Origin: a virus
IMG/VR virus record: IMGVR_UViG_3300032285_002937
Coordinates: 1-27,796 of that record
Direction: 5' to 3' (one strand)
Length of the DNA: 27,796 nucleotides
Shown: piece after piece, positions 19,124-25,998 of the stretch
Numbering within the stretch: position 1 is the first letter of the stretch
How the letters are laid out: each line of letters begins with the position of its first letter
Position numbers and translations under genes: made by a program
The notes under the pieces: generated by a model
Seen by the model: the letters and a program-made list of their open reading frames with translations, nothing else
What the model was told of the DNA's origin: nothing
The model's database searches: none

Positions 19124-19515
19124 TATCTGGACCTTTCAAGAACTAGGTTTACTGTTGTCGGTGAAGTATTATTTCCTATGTAGAATTGCAATGTTATATA
19201 ATATGCATTCTCATCTGCGTTCGGCGTCACAATAATTTCATCAATACTAACTCTTGTTTCATAATTTTTTATAACATTCTCTATATCTGCTTTGAGATTG
19301 CCGGAAGTTAAATTATTTACAGGTTCAAATAAAAGTTTATTAATATTAGAGCCAAGGTTTGGTTGAAATGGTCTCTCATAAAAATTTGTGAGCAATAAAT
19401 TTCTGACCGAGCGAATTACCGCTTGGTCATCATAACTTATTGCAACGTCATTTTTAACCGGAGTACGATTAAAAGTTAAGTCCAAATCTGAGTATATTTT
19501 TTTTAGTGTGGCCAT
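19123..19515 (-). CDS. 25: Baseplate wedge protein gp25 (GPW/gp25 family)
   Basis: A 130-residue protein of the size of T4 gp25 (132). The family landmark is LLLTNFYERPFQPNLGSNIN (41-60) followed by KLLFEP; KNYETRVSIDEIIVTPNADE (83-102) and the C-terminal strand YITLQFYIGNN complete the GPW/gp25 fold, which is also found in type VI secretion TssE. In T4 the protein ties gp6 and gp53 into the inner wedge next to the sheath. It starts 18 bases after the spike gene and shares one base with gp6. Confidence 0.96.
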   Translation of the reverse strand: MATLKKIYSDLDLTFNRTPVKNDVAISYDDQAVIRSVRNLLLTNFYERPFQPNLGSNINKLLFEPVNNLTSGNLKADIENVIKNYETRVSIDEIIVTPNADENAYYITLQFYIGNNTSPTTVNLVLERSR

Positions 19516-19533
19516 GTGTTATTTATTGTACAT

Positions 19534-20235
19534 TTATGGACCAACTTGGGACGTTGTAATCACTGCAGTAGCCACGCTAGATCCATTCATAATACCAGGA
19601 ACAAGGTGCGTATGTATGCTATATGCTTCTCGTAATGCTAAAATCGAATCTGAGGGCAGTCCAAGTCCGTCCATAACCAACGGAGCATACACCTGAGAGC
19701 CTGCTGTAACATTCGTCACCGCATTTATACTTCCGCTAGAGGATATACCGCCTGTGACTTTTAAATCGCCATTTACAACCACATCCGAATTAATTGTTGT
19801 TCCACCTTTGCCGGTTATTGTTGTTGATCCTTTTACCGTTGAATTTAAATCACCGGAAACAATTTGATTTACATCACCAAGAACATTCTCATTAACATTC
19901 CCATCAACTTGCAAATATGCATCTCCTTGCACATGCATAACTGAATTTCCAACTATAGTAATGTTGCATGTACCTTTAATTAAAACATTATTATCTTTTA
20001 CAATAATTTGATAATGATCTCCAACAACTTTGTGTATTTGAGTACCATCGGCTTGTGTTTCTGTGAATGTGCCGGTTCTATGTTGCAGCCGGATGCGTTC
20101 GGCTGTAGGAGTATCATCCATTTCAAACAGATGACCAGATTCTGTTTGAGTTACATTATTATAAGGATATTCTGCCTCATAATCAGACCTAGGCTCTACC
20201 CATGCAATTGAAGGTGGTAATGTTGTGTCAGCCAT
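19534..20235 (-). CDS. Central spike protein equivalent to T4 gp5C (beta-helix), with HxH apex motif
   Basis: Residues about 7-59 match the start of the C-terminal fragment of T4 gp5: EYPYNNVTQTESGHLFEMDD (22-41) and TPTAERIRLQHRTGTFTE (42-59) against T4 EYPYVHTMETESGHIQEFDD and TPGQERYRLVHPTGTYEE. Octad repeats with a V-x-G pattern follow (about 102-135: VQGDAYLQ, VDGNVNEN, VLGDVNQI, VSGDLNST), as in the triple-stranded beta-helix of gp5C. The helix goes on to about 165. The C-terminal segment (180-233) carries IHTH with His208 and His210, like the iron-binding HxH at the tip of P2 gpV and phi92 gp138 spikes. T4 gp5C lacks this and uses a separate PAAR tip. The gene starts 2 bases after the OB-fold gene. 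Confidence 0.9.
   Translation of the reverse strand: MADTTLPPSIAWVEPRSDYEAEYPYNNVTQTESGHLFEMDDTPTAERIRLQHRTGTFTETQADGTQIHKVVGDHYQIIVKDNNVLIKGTCNITIVGNSVMHVQGDAYLQVDGNVNENVLGDVNQIVSGDLNSTVKGSTTITGKGGTTINSDVVVNGDLKVTGGISSSGSINAVTNVTAGSQVYAPLVMDGLGLPSDSILALREAYSIHTHLVPGIMNGSSVATAVITTSQVGP
19612..19614 (-). other. First His codon of the HxH apex motif of the spike
   Basis: CAT at 19614-19612 encodes His208 and CAC at 19608-19606 encodes His210 in the segment SIHTHLVPG, 23 residues from the end of the spike. In P2-type spikes an equivalent HxH pair from each of three subunits holds one iron ion at the tip. Confidence 0.6.
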
Positions 20236-20237
20236 AA

Positions 20238-21125
20238 TTAACCTAATGTATTCTGTAATTCGGATGCTTTAGATTTAACCTCAGAAGTTATGCCATTAAG
20301 CAAGCCTCCGGTTTGTCCAGGTAAATTAACTTCACTATTTATTTGTGCAATTGTTGCTGCTGGCAAACTATCAATATATGATAATGTTGCAGTCACTTCT
20401 TGAACAACGGCTTGAACTTGTGTCACGGCATCTGCTACTGCCGCGGCTTGTTGTGCATAAGCTTCAACCTGCGCGGCATTTTGAATTGGAACAGTAGCAG
20501 CACTATTCGATATACCGGAACCAGGAGTAATAAATGAAGCAATAATTGCATCCTTGGCCAATCTAATTTCTTGCAAGAATACAATTGCCTGTGCTTTAGC
20601 CGCAGCAATGGTGGCCCTGATTGGAGTAGTAATATCAGGAACAGCACTTCTTGCAGAGTTGGTTGCGGAGATGGCCGAATTTGCTATAATCCCTCTTGCA
20701 AGGGGCACTATTGTTGGTTGTCCAACCGAACTTTGCACTTGTCCCTCAGGCACTTGCGGTCCAGCAGCAATTTCTGATTTTGTACGGGGGTCTTGAAACC
20801 CGGAATCTCCAGAAGGTGCAGTAGATTGTATGCCAGGTAATACACCCATCATTACGGGGGCTTGACCAGATTCACTATCCAAAAAGAATCCAACAATATA
20901 ATCACCTTCTCTTGGTGTTGAAAAATCTTTTGATCTATTCAATGGATATAAGGGAAGACACCAAGGTAAATCTTCAGTTGGAATTAATTTTTTATTGTCA
21001 GTATGCCATCCAAAAATACGAACTTGGCAACGTCCAACTTTTAATGGATCTTTTCTATTCTCAACAACACCCATCCACCAGACAAAACCATTAAGTCCAG
21101 CAAAATTATTAATCACTTTAGACAT
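20238..21125 (-). CDS. 5: Baseplate hub protein equivalent to T4 gp5 N-terminal part (OB fold), without lysozyme
   Basis: Residues 14-60 (FVWWMGVVENRKDPLKVGRC, then QVRIFGWHT, LIPTEDLPWCLPLYPLN) match the OB-fold domain of T4 gp5 (WFVGVVEDRMDPLKLGRVRV, then IPTEKLPW). The match runs through DYIVGFFLDSESGQAPVMMG (75-94), VLPGI and GFQDPR (109-114), where T4 has GFSDPTG. In T4 the lysozyme domain follows; here residues 140-295 are instead Ala/Gln/Val-rich with helical character (AYAQQAAAVADAVTQVQAVV) and show no T4-lysozyme E-D-T signature. The OB fold mounts the spike on the gp27 hub. The start overlaps the hub stop in ATGTCTAA; the spike gene follows after 2 bases. What the helical tail does is not known. 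Confidence 0.9.
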   Translation of the reverse strand: MSKVINNFAGLNGFVWWMGVVENRKDPLKVGRCQVRIFGWHTDNKKLIPTEDLPWCLPLYPLNRSKDFSTPREGDYIVGFFLDSESGQAPVMMGVLPGIQSTAPSGDSGFQDPRTKSEIAAGPQVPEGQVQSSVGQPTIVPLARGIIANSAISATNSARSAVPDITTPIRATIAAAKAQAIVFLQEIRLAKDAIIASFITPGSGISNSAATVPIQNAAQVEAYAQQAAAVADAVTQVQAVVQEVTATLSYIDSLPAATIAQINSEVNLPGQTGGLLNGITSEVKSKASELQNTLG

Positions 21126-22488
21126 TTTTGGTTTTTCCTTTTACCATATTTTTCCACAATGTTTGAGTATTATCTACGCCAGAATAAGGAGTAATTGAGC
21201 TATCTTTTGAAATCTCTAGTACAGTCTTATACTCGTACATGGTTATCATGTGTCTAACTGCGGTGATCAAATAGTTACCGGAATAAAATTTATCCGGTTC
21301 TTTTTTGTCTACCTTAGGATTAATGGACAATAAATCAAAACCTATAACCATACCGACTGTCAATAAAGGATCACCAGGAACAGAAATTCGGACCCTATTA
21401 TAATTAGCCAACGCTAATTGTGCAGTCCTATATGGAATGTAAGTCTCAGCAAAAATATCATTTGCTACTCCACCCGCAACTGACTTGACATATGGAACTT
21501 CTTGTTGACTGAAGTTTGAGAATACCAATTTTGTTACTGCTTCCGGGGTTTGATTCAACCCATGATTTTTTCTATTTTTATGGTTATTTGTTATCGCATA
21601 TTTGTTCAGCATTGTTGCTTTACTAACATAATCACCATAATCAAATTCTGTAATTTTATATCTTCTGAGTAAAGGGTCAACAGATATTAATTTATTAGCA
21701 AAAATACCAGAATTTATTCCATTCAAAGAGTCAAATGAATCTAATATTTCATATGTTGTAACATTATAAGCGGTCTTGTCAATTTCTTGTTGCAGAGGAC
21801 CATTACTTGTTATAACATTCTTAGGATTATAATTGTAAGTCCTGTAAGGTCCTTGTCTCATCAAAGATTGAATCGATCTGAAATTAAACCCATCACGATT
21901 TTCGTACAATAACATATCGCAACCTGGTTGATCTGGTCTAGGTCTTGCGTATATTGATAACCAATTTATGGCATCAAATGGTTTTATATTAGGAATAATA
22001 AAATCGTATTTGCCATAAGTCGATTCAATCGTATTCAATTTTTCATCCGGCACATCAAGATAATTTACAAGAATATCTTCAATGTTATCTTTTATTGATT
22101 GATGCTTATACGACTTACTAATTTTATATTGTTCGGACAATATCATTTCTTCCGAACAAAAATATAGACAATATGATTCGGTATTCATATTGCCCTCAAG
22201 TTTTCTTTTTCCAACTTTATAAACTCTGAAAACCTTATCAGTCAAATATTGAATATCATTAGTTTTACCATAACGTATTCTGATATATTCATTACCCATC
22301 AAATTCAAAGTTTCTATGTATCCCATAGATTCCGAGACCATTAAATAACCAGATGCAGTATTATTAAATAGGTCTTCATGATAAGACAATTCAACCAGTA
22401 ATGGTTTAAAATCAATTGTTCCTGCCGCCGTTAATAAATTTAACGTAACAAGTGAATAGTCTTTTGGAAATAATACAGAATTCGTCAA
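21118..22488 (-). CDS. 27: Baseplate hub protein, gp27-like, TTG start
   Basis: The 456 residues (T4 gp27 has 391) show a tail-hub pattern: PLLVELSYHEDLFNNTASGY (29-48) then LMVSES, YIRIRYGKTNDIQYLTDKVF (63-82), FIIPNIKPFDAINWLSIYAR, and a C-terminal half with RISVPGDPLLTVGMVIGFDL and FYSGNYLITAVRHMIT. Its place directly before the gp5 OB-fold gene is where the gp27 partner is expected, since gp27 and gp5 form the (gp27)3(gp5)3 hub and cell-piercing device. The first in-frame codon after an upstream stop is TTG at 22488, one base after the gp53 stop; the first in-frame ATG would remove about 49 conserved residues, so TTG is chosen. The gp27 assignment rests on context and general pattern more than on strong identity. 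Confidence 0.85.
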   Translation of the reverse strand: MTNSVLFPKDYSLVTLNLLTAAGTIDFKPLLVELSYHEDLFNNTASGYLMVSESMGYIETLNLMGNEYIRIRYGKTNDIQYLTDKVFRVYKVGKRKLEGNMNTESYCLYFCSEEMILSEQYKISKSYKHQSIKDNIEDILVNYLDVPDEKLNTIESTYGKYDFIIPNIKPFDAINWLSIYARPRPDQPGCDMLLYENRDGFNFRSIQSLMRQGPYRTYNYNPKNVITSNGPLQQEIDKTAYNVTTYEILDSFDSLNGINSGIFANKLISVDPLLRRYKITEFDYGDYVSKATMLNKYAITNNHKNRKNHGLNQTPEAVTKLVFSNFSQQEVPYVKSVAGGVANDIFAETYIPYRTAQLALANYNRVRISVPGDPLLTVGMVIGFDLLSINPKVDKKEPDKFYSGNYLITAVRHMITMYEYKTVLEISKDSSITPYSGVDNTQTLWKNMVKGKTKNV

Positions 22489-22489
22489 T

Positions 22490-23122
22490 TTATGTGCCCA
22501 TTAAGGTTTGTAACTGAGCTTCAACTTGTGACGCATATTTAACATTAATCAAATTGATATTGCGTTTTGCTTCATTTTGCTCAAGTTCATAATCATATAT
22601 GCCGATACTTTGATATTCTACAGTTTGAGTCACAGATGAACCGCTAGGAAAAATTTGTGTGCTTGTATTGTTTACACCAGCAGCATATGTAGTACCATCA
22701 ATTACTATTGTTTTTACAGTTTGTTCTAATGTATCACTATCGACAGTTGTAGTAACCTGCCTATATTCTTTTACTGTTTGTTGGACAGTTGCAATAACTT
22801 CAGCATAAGATTGATTCTCATTCGTTTTATATTTTGCAAACAAGTAATCACCAAATTGTCTGTATGTTAATGGCCAATCCCATTGAGGATCAAATAATTG
22901 ATTTGAAAACATAACCAACCAATATCTATATGAATCTCCATAATATTTGTCAGCAACAATTTCAGGAGTATCACCTTCTTGAATATCATATGAATAGAAA
23001 AGTAAAGGATCATTCAACAATGATTGTATAACTTCAACCCGAGACATTAGATTTGTCATCAATAGAACCGAACCTTTGTAGTCCGTCATATTAATTTTTG
23101 GTAAGGTTTTAAAGTACATCAT
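22490..23122 (-). CDS. 53: Baseplate wedge protein gp53 with LysM-like segment
   Basis: The 210 residues match the T4 gp53 size (196). Residues about 44-85 (YSYDIQEGDTPEIVADKYYG, then DSYRYWLVMFSNQ and FDPQWDWPL) correspond to T4 YIKGSPRPEELANAIYGNPQ, LYWVLLMCND and YDPYYGW. The block also reads as a LysM-type fold (GDT..IA..YYG..), which is how gp53 is described in the T4 baseplate. Gp53 links wedges to the gp25 and gp6 layer. It starts at ATGATG sharing one base with the gp48 stop; Met1 and Met2 are both possible. A Thr/Val-rich stretch follows (about 108-160), then a C-terminal helix. Confidence 0.93.
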   Translation of the reverse strand: MMYFKTLPKINMTDYKGSVLLMTNLMSRVEVIQSLLNDPLLFYSYDIQEGDTPEIVADKYYGDSYRYWLVMFSNQLFDPQWDWPLTYRQFGDYLFAKYKTNENQSYAEVIATVQQTVKEYRQVTTTVDSDTLEQTVKTIVIDGTTYAAGVNNTSTQIFPSGSSVTQTVEYQSIGIYDYELEQNEAKRNINLINVKYASQVEAQLQTLMGT

Positions 23123-24279
23123 TATCTCAACCCATCCTTCTCTCCGTTAAATCCAGCTTGCAGTTTGGCTTTGTCCAGGATAACAATTTCTTCGAATTGT
23201 AATGATAGGTGGGTTTGTACCGGGAAGCCGTCCTCATATGCGGCCCAACCATTTGGTGCATAATTTACGGAGATATTTTTCAATACGCAATCACCATATT
23301 TTGGTAAGTAACGGTTTTCATTTCCCCCCAATTTAAACTGAATATTAAATATTGAAGGTTGAATCAAAAACATACTATCTGTAGATGTGGTTTTACCGGC
23401 TTGTAATGATGGAGCATAATGCCACTTAAATGTTGAAATAATTCGATCAATATCATTTGCTTCTTGCTGCGATCTTGGAGACAAGGTGAAGTCCAACTGA
23501 AAACTTCTAAAACCAATTCCACGATAAATCATTTGAAGTTGCGGATTTATCGCATAGCCTCTAGCTTTCAACATAACATCTCTCAGGCCTTCATTACCTA
23601 AGCCTTTTAGTCCAGCAAGTTCATTGGCTACAAATATTGCGGCCGGATCGGTTGATGCTAGATTTCCCACAGATCCACCAAACGCCTTAATTGAACTGAA
23701 ATCAAGTTTTCCTGCCATTTCATCAATTGCACGAATCGAAGTTATGGTCGAACCTAAATCTTTAGTTAAACTTAATGTGTCATATTCAGCACTATAGTCT
23801 GCAGTTAAACTATCAGGCATATATAATGAAATGATTGACTGCAATTCCGTTGTTTGTGGTGTTATTGCAATACCTTTTGATATGACATCACCTAGGCTAG
23901 TAGAAAAAAATCCGCCAAGACCAACAGCATCGGCCGCAGAAGCAGCTTTTTCTTCTATGTAACCGGTGACCGAAGGGGCTAAAGATTTTACAGCATCTAT
24001 ACCCAACCCAACAACTTTATCTGTAGTTTTTAATCCAACAGTTTGCTGACTGCCTGCTAATGTAGGTTTTTCAGAAGAATATCCAGAAGGAATGATTTGT
24101 TTTACTGAAAAAGTCACATAATGCGATTGTGTTGGGTCTTTAGCCAAATCGTGTGGATAATTAACAGTATTGACGCCTTTGCCTTGGTAAAGCGCAGCTA
24201 ACGGTCCTTTAAGTATTTTACCGACTGTACCAGGTACTCCTATACCGGATAATGATGTTGGAATTGAAATAATGGCCAT
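23122..24279 (-). CDS. 48: Baseplate tail-tube cap protein gp48
   Basis: First gene of the minus operon, 385 residues (T4 gp48 has 364). The N-terminus has NTVNYPHDLAKDPTQSHYVT (37-56) followed by FSVKQI, typical of gp48 of T4-like phages. The C-terminal half has the tube-fold pattern NPQLQMIYRGIGFRSFQLDF (245-264), then TLSPRSQQEANDIDRIISTF and KWHYAPSL, plus LPKYGDCVLKNISVNYAPNG. Gp48 sits on the hub and, in T4 with gp54, starts tube polymerisation. A perfect late promoter element lies 32 bases upstream and AAGAGA lies about 8 bases before the ATG. No gp54 gene follows on this strand. Confidence 0.93.
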   Translation of the reverse strand: MAIISIPTSLSGIGVPGTVGKILKGPLAALYQGKGVNTVNYPHDLAKDPTQSHYVTFSVKQIIPSGYSSEKPTLAGSQQTVGLKTTDKVVGLGIDAVKSLAPSVTGYIEEKAASAADAVGLGGFFSTSLGDVISKGIAITPQTTELQSIISLYMPDSLTADYSAEYDTLSLTKDLGSTITSIRAIDEMAGKLDFSSIKAFGGSVGNLASTDPAAIFVANELAGLKGLGNEGLRDVMLKARGYAINPQLQMIYRGIGFRSFQLDFTLSPRSQQEANDIDRIISTFKWHYAPSLQAGKTTSTDSMFLIQPSIFNIQFKLGGNENRYLPKYGDCVLKNISVNYAPNGWAAYEDGFPVQTHLSLQFEEIVILDKAKLQAGFNGEKDGLR

Positions 24280-24310
24280 TATGGTCTCTTTTAAAAGATT
24301 GAGTATTGAT

Positions 24311-24318
24311 TATTTATA
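24311..24318 (-). promoter_or_regulatory. T4-type late promoter (TATAAATA) for the minus-strand baseplate operon
   Basis: On the minus strand the sequence is exactly TATAAATA, the T4 late -10 element used by gp55-programmed RNA polymerase. The expected start of transcription is about 24305, giving a leader of about 26 bases with AAGAGA before the gp48 ATG at 24279. No -35 is needed for this class. Its position at the divergent junction and ahead of the first gene of the operon supports it. Confidence 0.75.
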
Positions 24319-24755
24319 TGGCATATTCTGGCAAATTTACTCCAAAAAACCCACAAAAATATGTGGGAGATCATACCAATATAATATATCGCTCTTCTTG
24401 GGAGTGTAAAGTTATGTCTTGGCTCGATAGAAACTCAGATATTATATCATGGGCTTCTGAAGAATTGATAATTCCTTATGTATCTCCTGTAGATAGCAGG
24501 ACTCACCGATATTTTCCTGACTTTATAGTTAAAGTTAAAACCAAAGATGGTAAAACAAAAACAATGATTATTGAGGTTAAACCGAAAAAACAAACAAAAG
24601 AACCAGAAAAAAAGAAACGTGTGACTAAGCAGTATATACAAGAGGTTGTGACATGGGGTGTGAATCAGGCCAAATGGAAAGCAGCAACTGAGTATTGTTT
24701 AGATAGAGGTTGGGAGTTCAAACTAATAACGGAAGACCACTTAGGACTATCCTAA
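24318..24755 (+). CDS. 4: Head completion protein gp4 (nuclease-fold)
   Basis: From the ATG at 24318 the protein has 145 residues and begins MAYSGKFTPKNPQKYVGDHT, a start typical of gp4 in T4-like phages. Then come IIYRSSWECKVMSWLDRNSD (22-41), SWASEELIIPY and HRYFPDFIVKV, and TMIIEVKPKKQTK. The pattern Glu29, Asp68 (PDF), Glu86-x-Lys88 is that of a PD-(D/E)XK, TnsA-like nuclease fold. In T4, gp4 is needed after DNA packaging to finish the head so that tails can join; whether it cuts DNA there is unsettled. An upstream in-frame TTG at 24306 would add only four residues and is not preferred. It diverges from gp48. Confidence 0.92.
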   Translation: MAYSGKFTPKNPQKYVGDHTNIIYRSSWECKVMSWLDRNSDIISWASEELIIPYVSPVDSRTHRYFPDFIVKVKTKDGKTKTMIIEVKPKKQTKEPEKKKRVTKQYIQEVVTWGVNQAKWKAATEYCLDRGWEFKLITEDHLGLS

Positions 24756-24784
24756 ATAGTACCAGTACAATTCATTTACACAAA

Positions 24785-25315
24785 ATGTCCGCACTAACTA
24801 GAGCACCACAAAATACAAATCTTCTACAACCGACCAAGTTTTTACTGTCGTTTGATAGGATTGGCACAAGTCAATTTTTTTGCCAAACGGTTAATATACC
24901 AGGCATAAATTTAGGAAGTGCGCCAATTAATACTCCGGTATCAGATATTTATGCTCCGGGCAACAAAATAACTTATGATCAACTATCAATTAGTTTCATA
25001 ATCAATGAAGATTTGCAAACTTGGCAAGATATTCATTCTTGGTTTAGGTCAATTGCTTCACCAGAAGGTTTTAGTGAACGCAACAGATTATCGGATATGC
25101 AAACACAGTTCAGCAAGAATAAACAAAAAAATTATTCCGATGCAACTTTAACTGTAATGTCAGCACTAAACAATCCTCTAATGAGAATACAATTTTATAA
25201 TGCATTCCCAACATCGTTGTCGAGCATAGAATTCGATACAACAAAATCTGCAGATGCTATAGTTACAGCTTCTGCGTCATTTAGATTTGACTATTTTAAC
25301 TTTATTGATGCTTAA
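24785..25315 (+). CDS. Tail-tube-fold structural protein (gp19/gp54-type), exact role uncertain
   Basis: From the ATG at 24785 the protein has 176 residues. NTNLLQPTKFLLSFDRIG (10-27), FFCQTVNIPGINLGSAPINT (31-50), YAPGNKITYDQLSISFIINE (56-75) and QTWQDIHSWFRSIASPEGF (78-96) form the pattern of the phage tail-tube superfamily: first strand, C-x-x-x-x-PG loop, P-G-(D/N)-(K/R)-x-x-Y/F-D strand, and a helix with a W. The C-terminal part has the FYNAFPTSLSSIEFDTT pattern that resembles the LW.TNVGEL.LDWD segment of T4 gp19. It is too distant from gp19 to be called the main tube protein with confidence. As no gp54 is present beside gp48, it could be a tube initiator or a second tube-like component. 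An upstream in-frame start at 24710 would overlap gp4 and is not favoured. Confidence 0.75.
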   Translation: MSALTRAPQNTNLLQPTKFLLSFDRIGTSQFFCQTVNIPGINLGSAPINTPVSDIYAPGNKITYDQLSISFIINEDLQTWQDIHSWFRSIASPEGFSERNRLSDMQTQFSKNKQKNYSDATLTVMSALNNPLMRIQFYNAFPTSLSSIEFDTTKSADAIVTASASFRFDYFNFIDA

Positions 25316-25318
25316 TAT

Positions 25319-25347
25319 TTGATTTTTGTTTTGTTATATGCTATAAT
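25319..25347 (+). promoter_or_regulatory. Sigma70-type extended -10 promoter for uvsY
   Basis: TTGATT (25319-25324), a 17-base spacer, then TGCTATAAT with a perfect TATAAT at 25342-25347 and the extended TG one base before it. The expected start is about 25354, 19 bases ahead of the uvsY ATG. It lies in the largest non-coding gap of the window, at the change from virion genes to recombination genes. Confidence 0.75.
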
Positions 25348-25355
25348 TGGCATAT
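25336..25355. promoter_or_regulatory. 6-bp inverted repeat around the -10 box of the uvsY promoter
   Basis: ATATGC (25336-25341) and GCATAT (25350-25355) are perfect inverted copies separated by the 8 bases TATAATTG. The repeat is centred on the -10 box. It could be an operator or, with the following T-rich bases, a weak terminator for the genes upstream. With only two G:C pairs per arm, chance is possible. Confidence 0.35.
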
Positions 25356-25372
25356 TTATTTTGTGAGATATT

Positions 25373-25807
25373 ATGGAAAATTTAGAACAAGTTTTGAAAA
25401 TGTGGGAAAAAGATGCTGAGATTGATCAGACAGAACCTGGAAAAGAACTCATTCGCATACCCACAATACACAGCAAATACCTAAACATACTTACGAAGCA
25501 CAAAGTTTCATCAAAGAAAGCAAACTTTGATTATTTGCGTATGCGTAAAGTTAAATGGGAATACTACACCGGCAAAATGTCCCAAGAAGAATTGGACCAA
25601 AACGGTTGGGAACCATTCAGGTATACACTAAAATCGGATATATCCACATATCTGGAATCCGATTCAGATTTGATTAAGTTATTGGAAAAGAAAATCTACC
25701 ACGAAGAAGTTGTTTCGGTTATTGAAGCAATCATGGGAGAATTGAAACAGCGCACCTGGCAATTACGTGAATATATTTCATGGGAAAGATTCATCGGTGG
25801 GCAATGA
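25373..25807 (+). CDS. uvsY: Recombination mediator UvsY
   Basis: The 144 residues match T4 UvsY (137) in size and pattern: a short N-terminal helix with LEQVLKMWEKDAEID (4-18), HSKYLNILTKHK (33-44; T4 has LYSKWLNKHSS), KVKWEYYTGKMSQEEL (59-74; T4 has KARLDYYSG), then KSDISTYLESDSDLIKLLEK and a C-terminal helical block. UvsY loads the UvsX recombinase onto gp32-coated single-stranded DNA. UvsX itself is not in the window. An extended -10 promoter precedes it. Its stop overlaps the next start by 4 bases (ATGA). Confidence 0.92.
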   Translation: MENLEQVLKMWEKDAEIDQTEPGKELIRIPTIHSKYLNILTKHKVSSKKANFDYLRMRKVKWEYYTGKMSQEELDQNGWEPFRYTLKSDISTYLESDSDLIKLLEKKIYHEEVVSVIEAIMGELKQRTWQLREYISWERFIGGQ

Positions 25808-25998
25808 AAAAGGATCATAAATCTAGGTTACACACAAAATTTCCTTTTGGTAAATATAGCGGTTATTATTTTAAAGATATACCCGATGAATATTTAAATT
25901 GGGCGGCAAAAAATTTTTTGCAAGAGAGATATAAACCATTATTAACAATGATTGTAGAAGAAATTGAATATCGATATTTTAATCTCAAAAAAAGATGA
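25804..25998 (+). CDS. Small DUF3820-like protein between uvsY and uvsW
   Basis: From the ATG at 25804, coupled to the uvsY stop, the protein has 64 residues. FPFGKYSGYYFKDIPDEYLN (13-32) followed by W fits the DUF3820 pattern (P-F-G-K-Y-x-G, then D-(I/L)-P-x-x-Y-L-x-W). Members are small proteins found in phages and bacteria, and the motif also occurs joined to exonuclease domains. Its function is not known. Lying between two recombination genes and overlapping both, it may act in DNA repair or replication; that is inference. It overlaps the uvsW start by 35 bases. Confidence 0.8.
   Translation: MKKDHKSRLHTKFPFGKYSGYYFKDIPDEYLNWAAKNFLQERYKPLLTMIVEEIEYRYFNLKKR

Noticed and set aside
19520-19527. 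AATAAATA on the minus strand before gp25, 7 of 8 to the late promoter
   Set aside because: Same problem: the predicted start falls on the start codon at 19515.
20238-20690. Lysozyme domain hidden in the gp5 OB-fold gene
   Set aside because: Residues 140-295 are low-complexity and helical and show no T4-lysozyme catalytic pattern.
20554-20796. 80-codon plus-strand frame within the gp5 OB-fold gene
   Set aside because: Antisense to the Ala/Gln-rich tail; the protein resembles no family and codon use follows the opposite strand.
24751-24758. CCTAAATA before the tube-fold gene
   Set aside because: Only 6 of 8 to the late element; too weak to call.
24710-24784. Upstream extension of the tube-fold protein by 25 codons
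   Set aside because: It overlaps the end of gp4 and the extra residues do not look like a tube-fold N-terminus; the ATG at 24785 gives the expected start.
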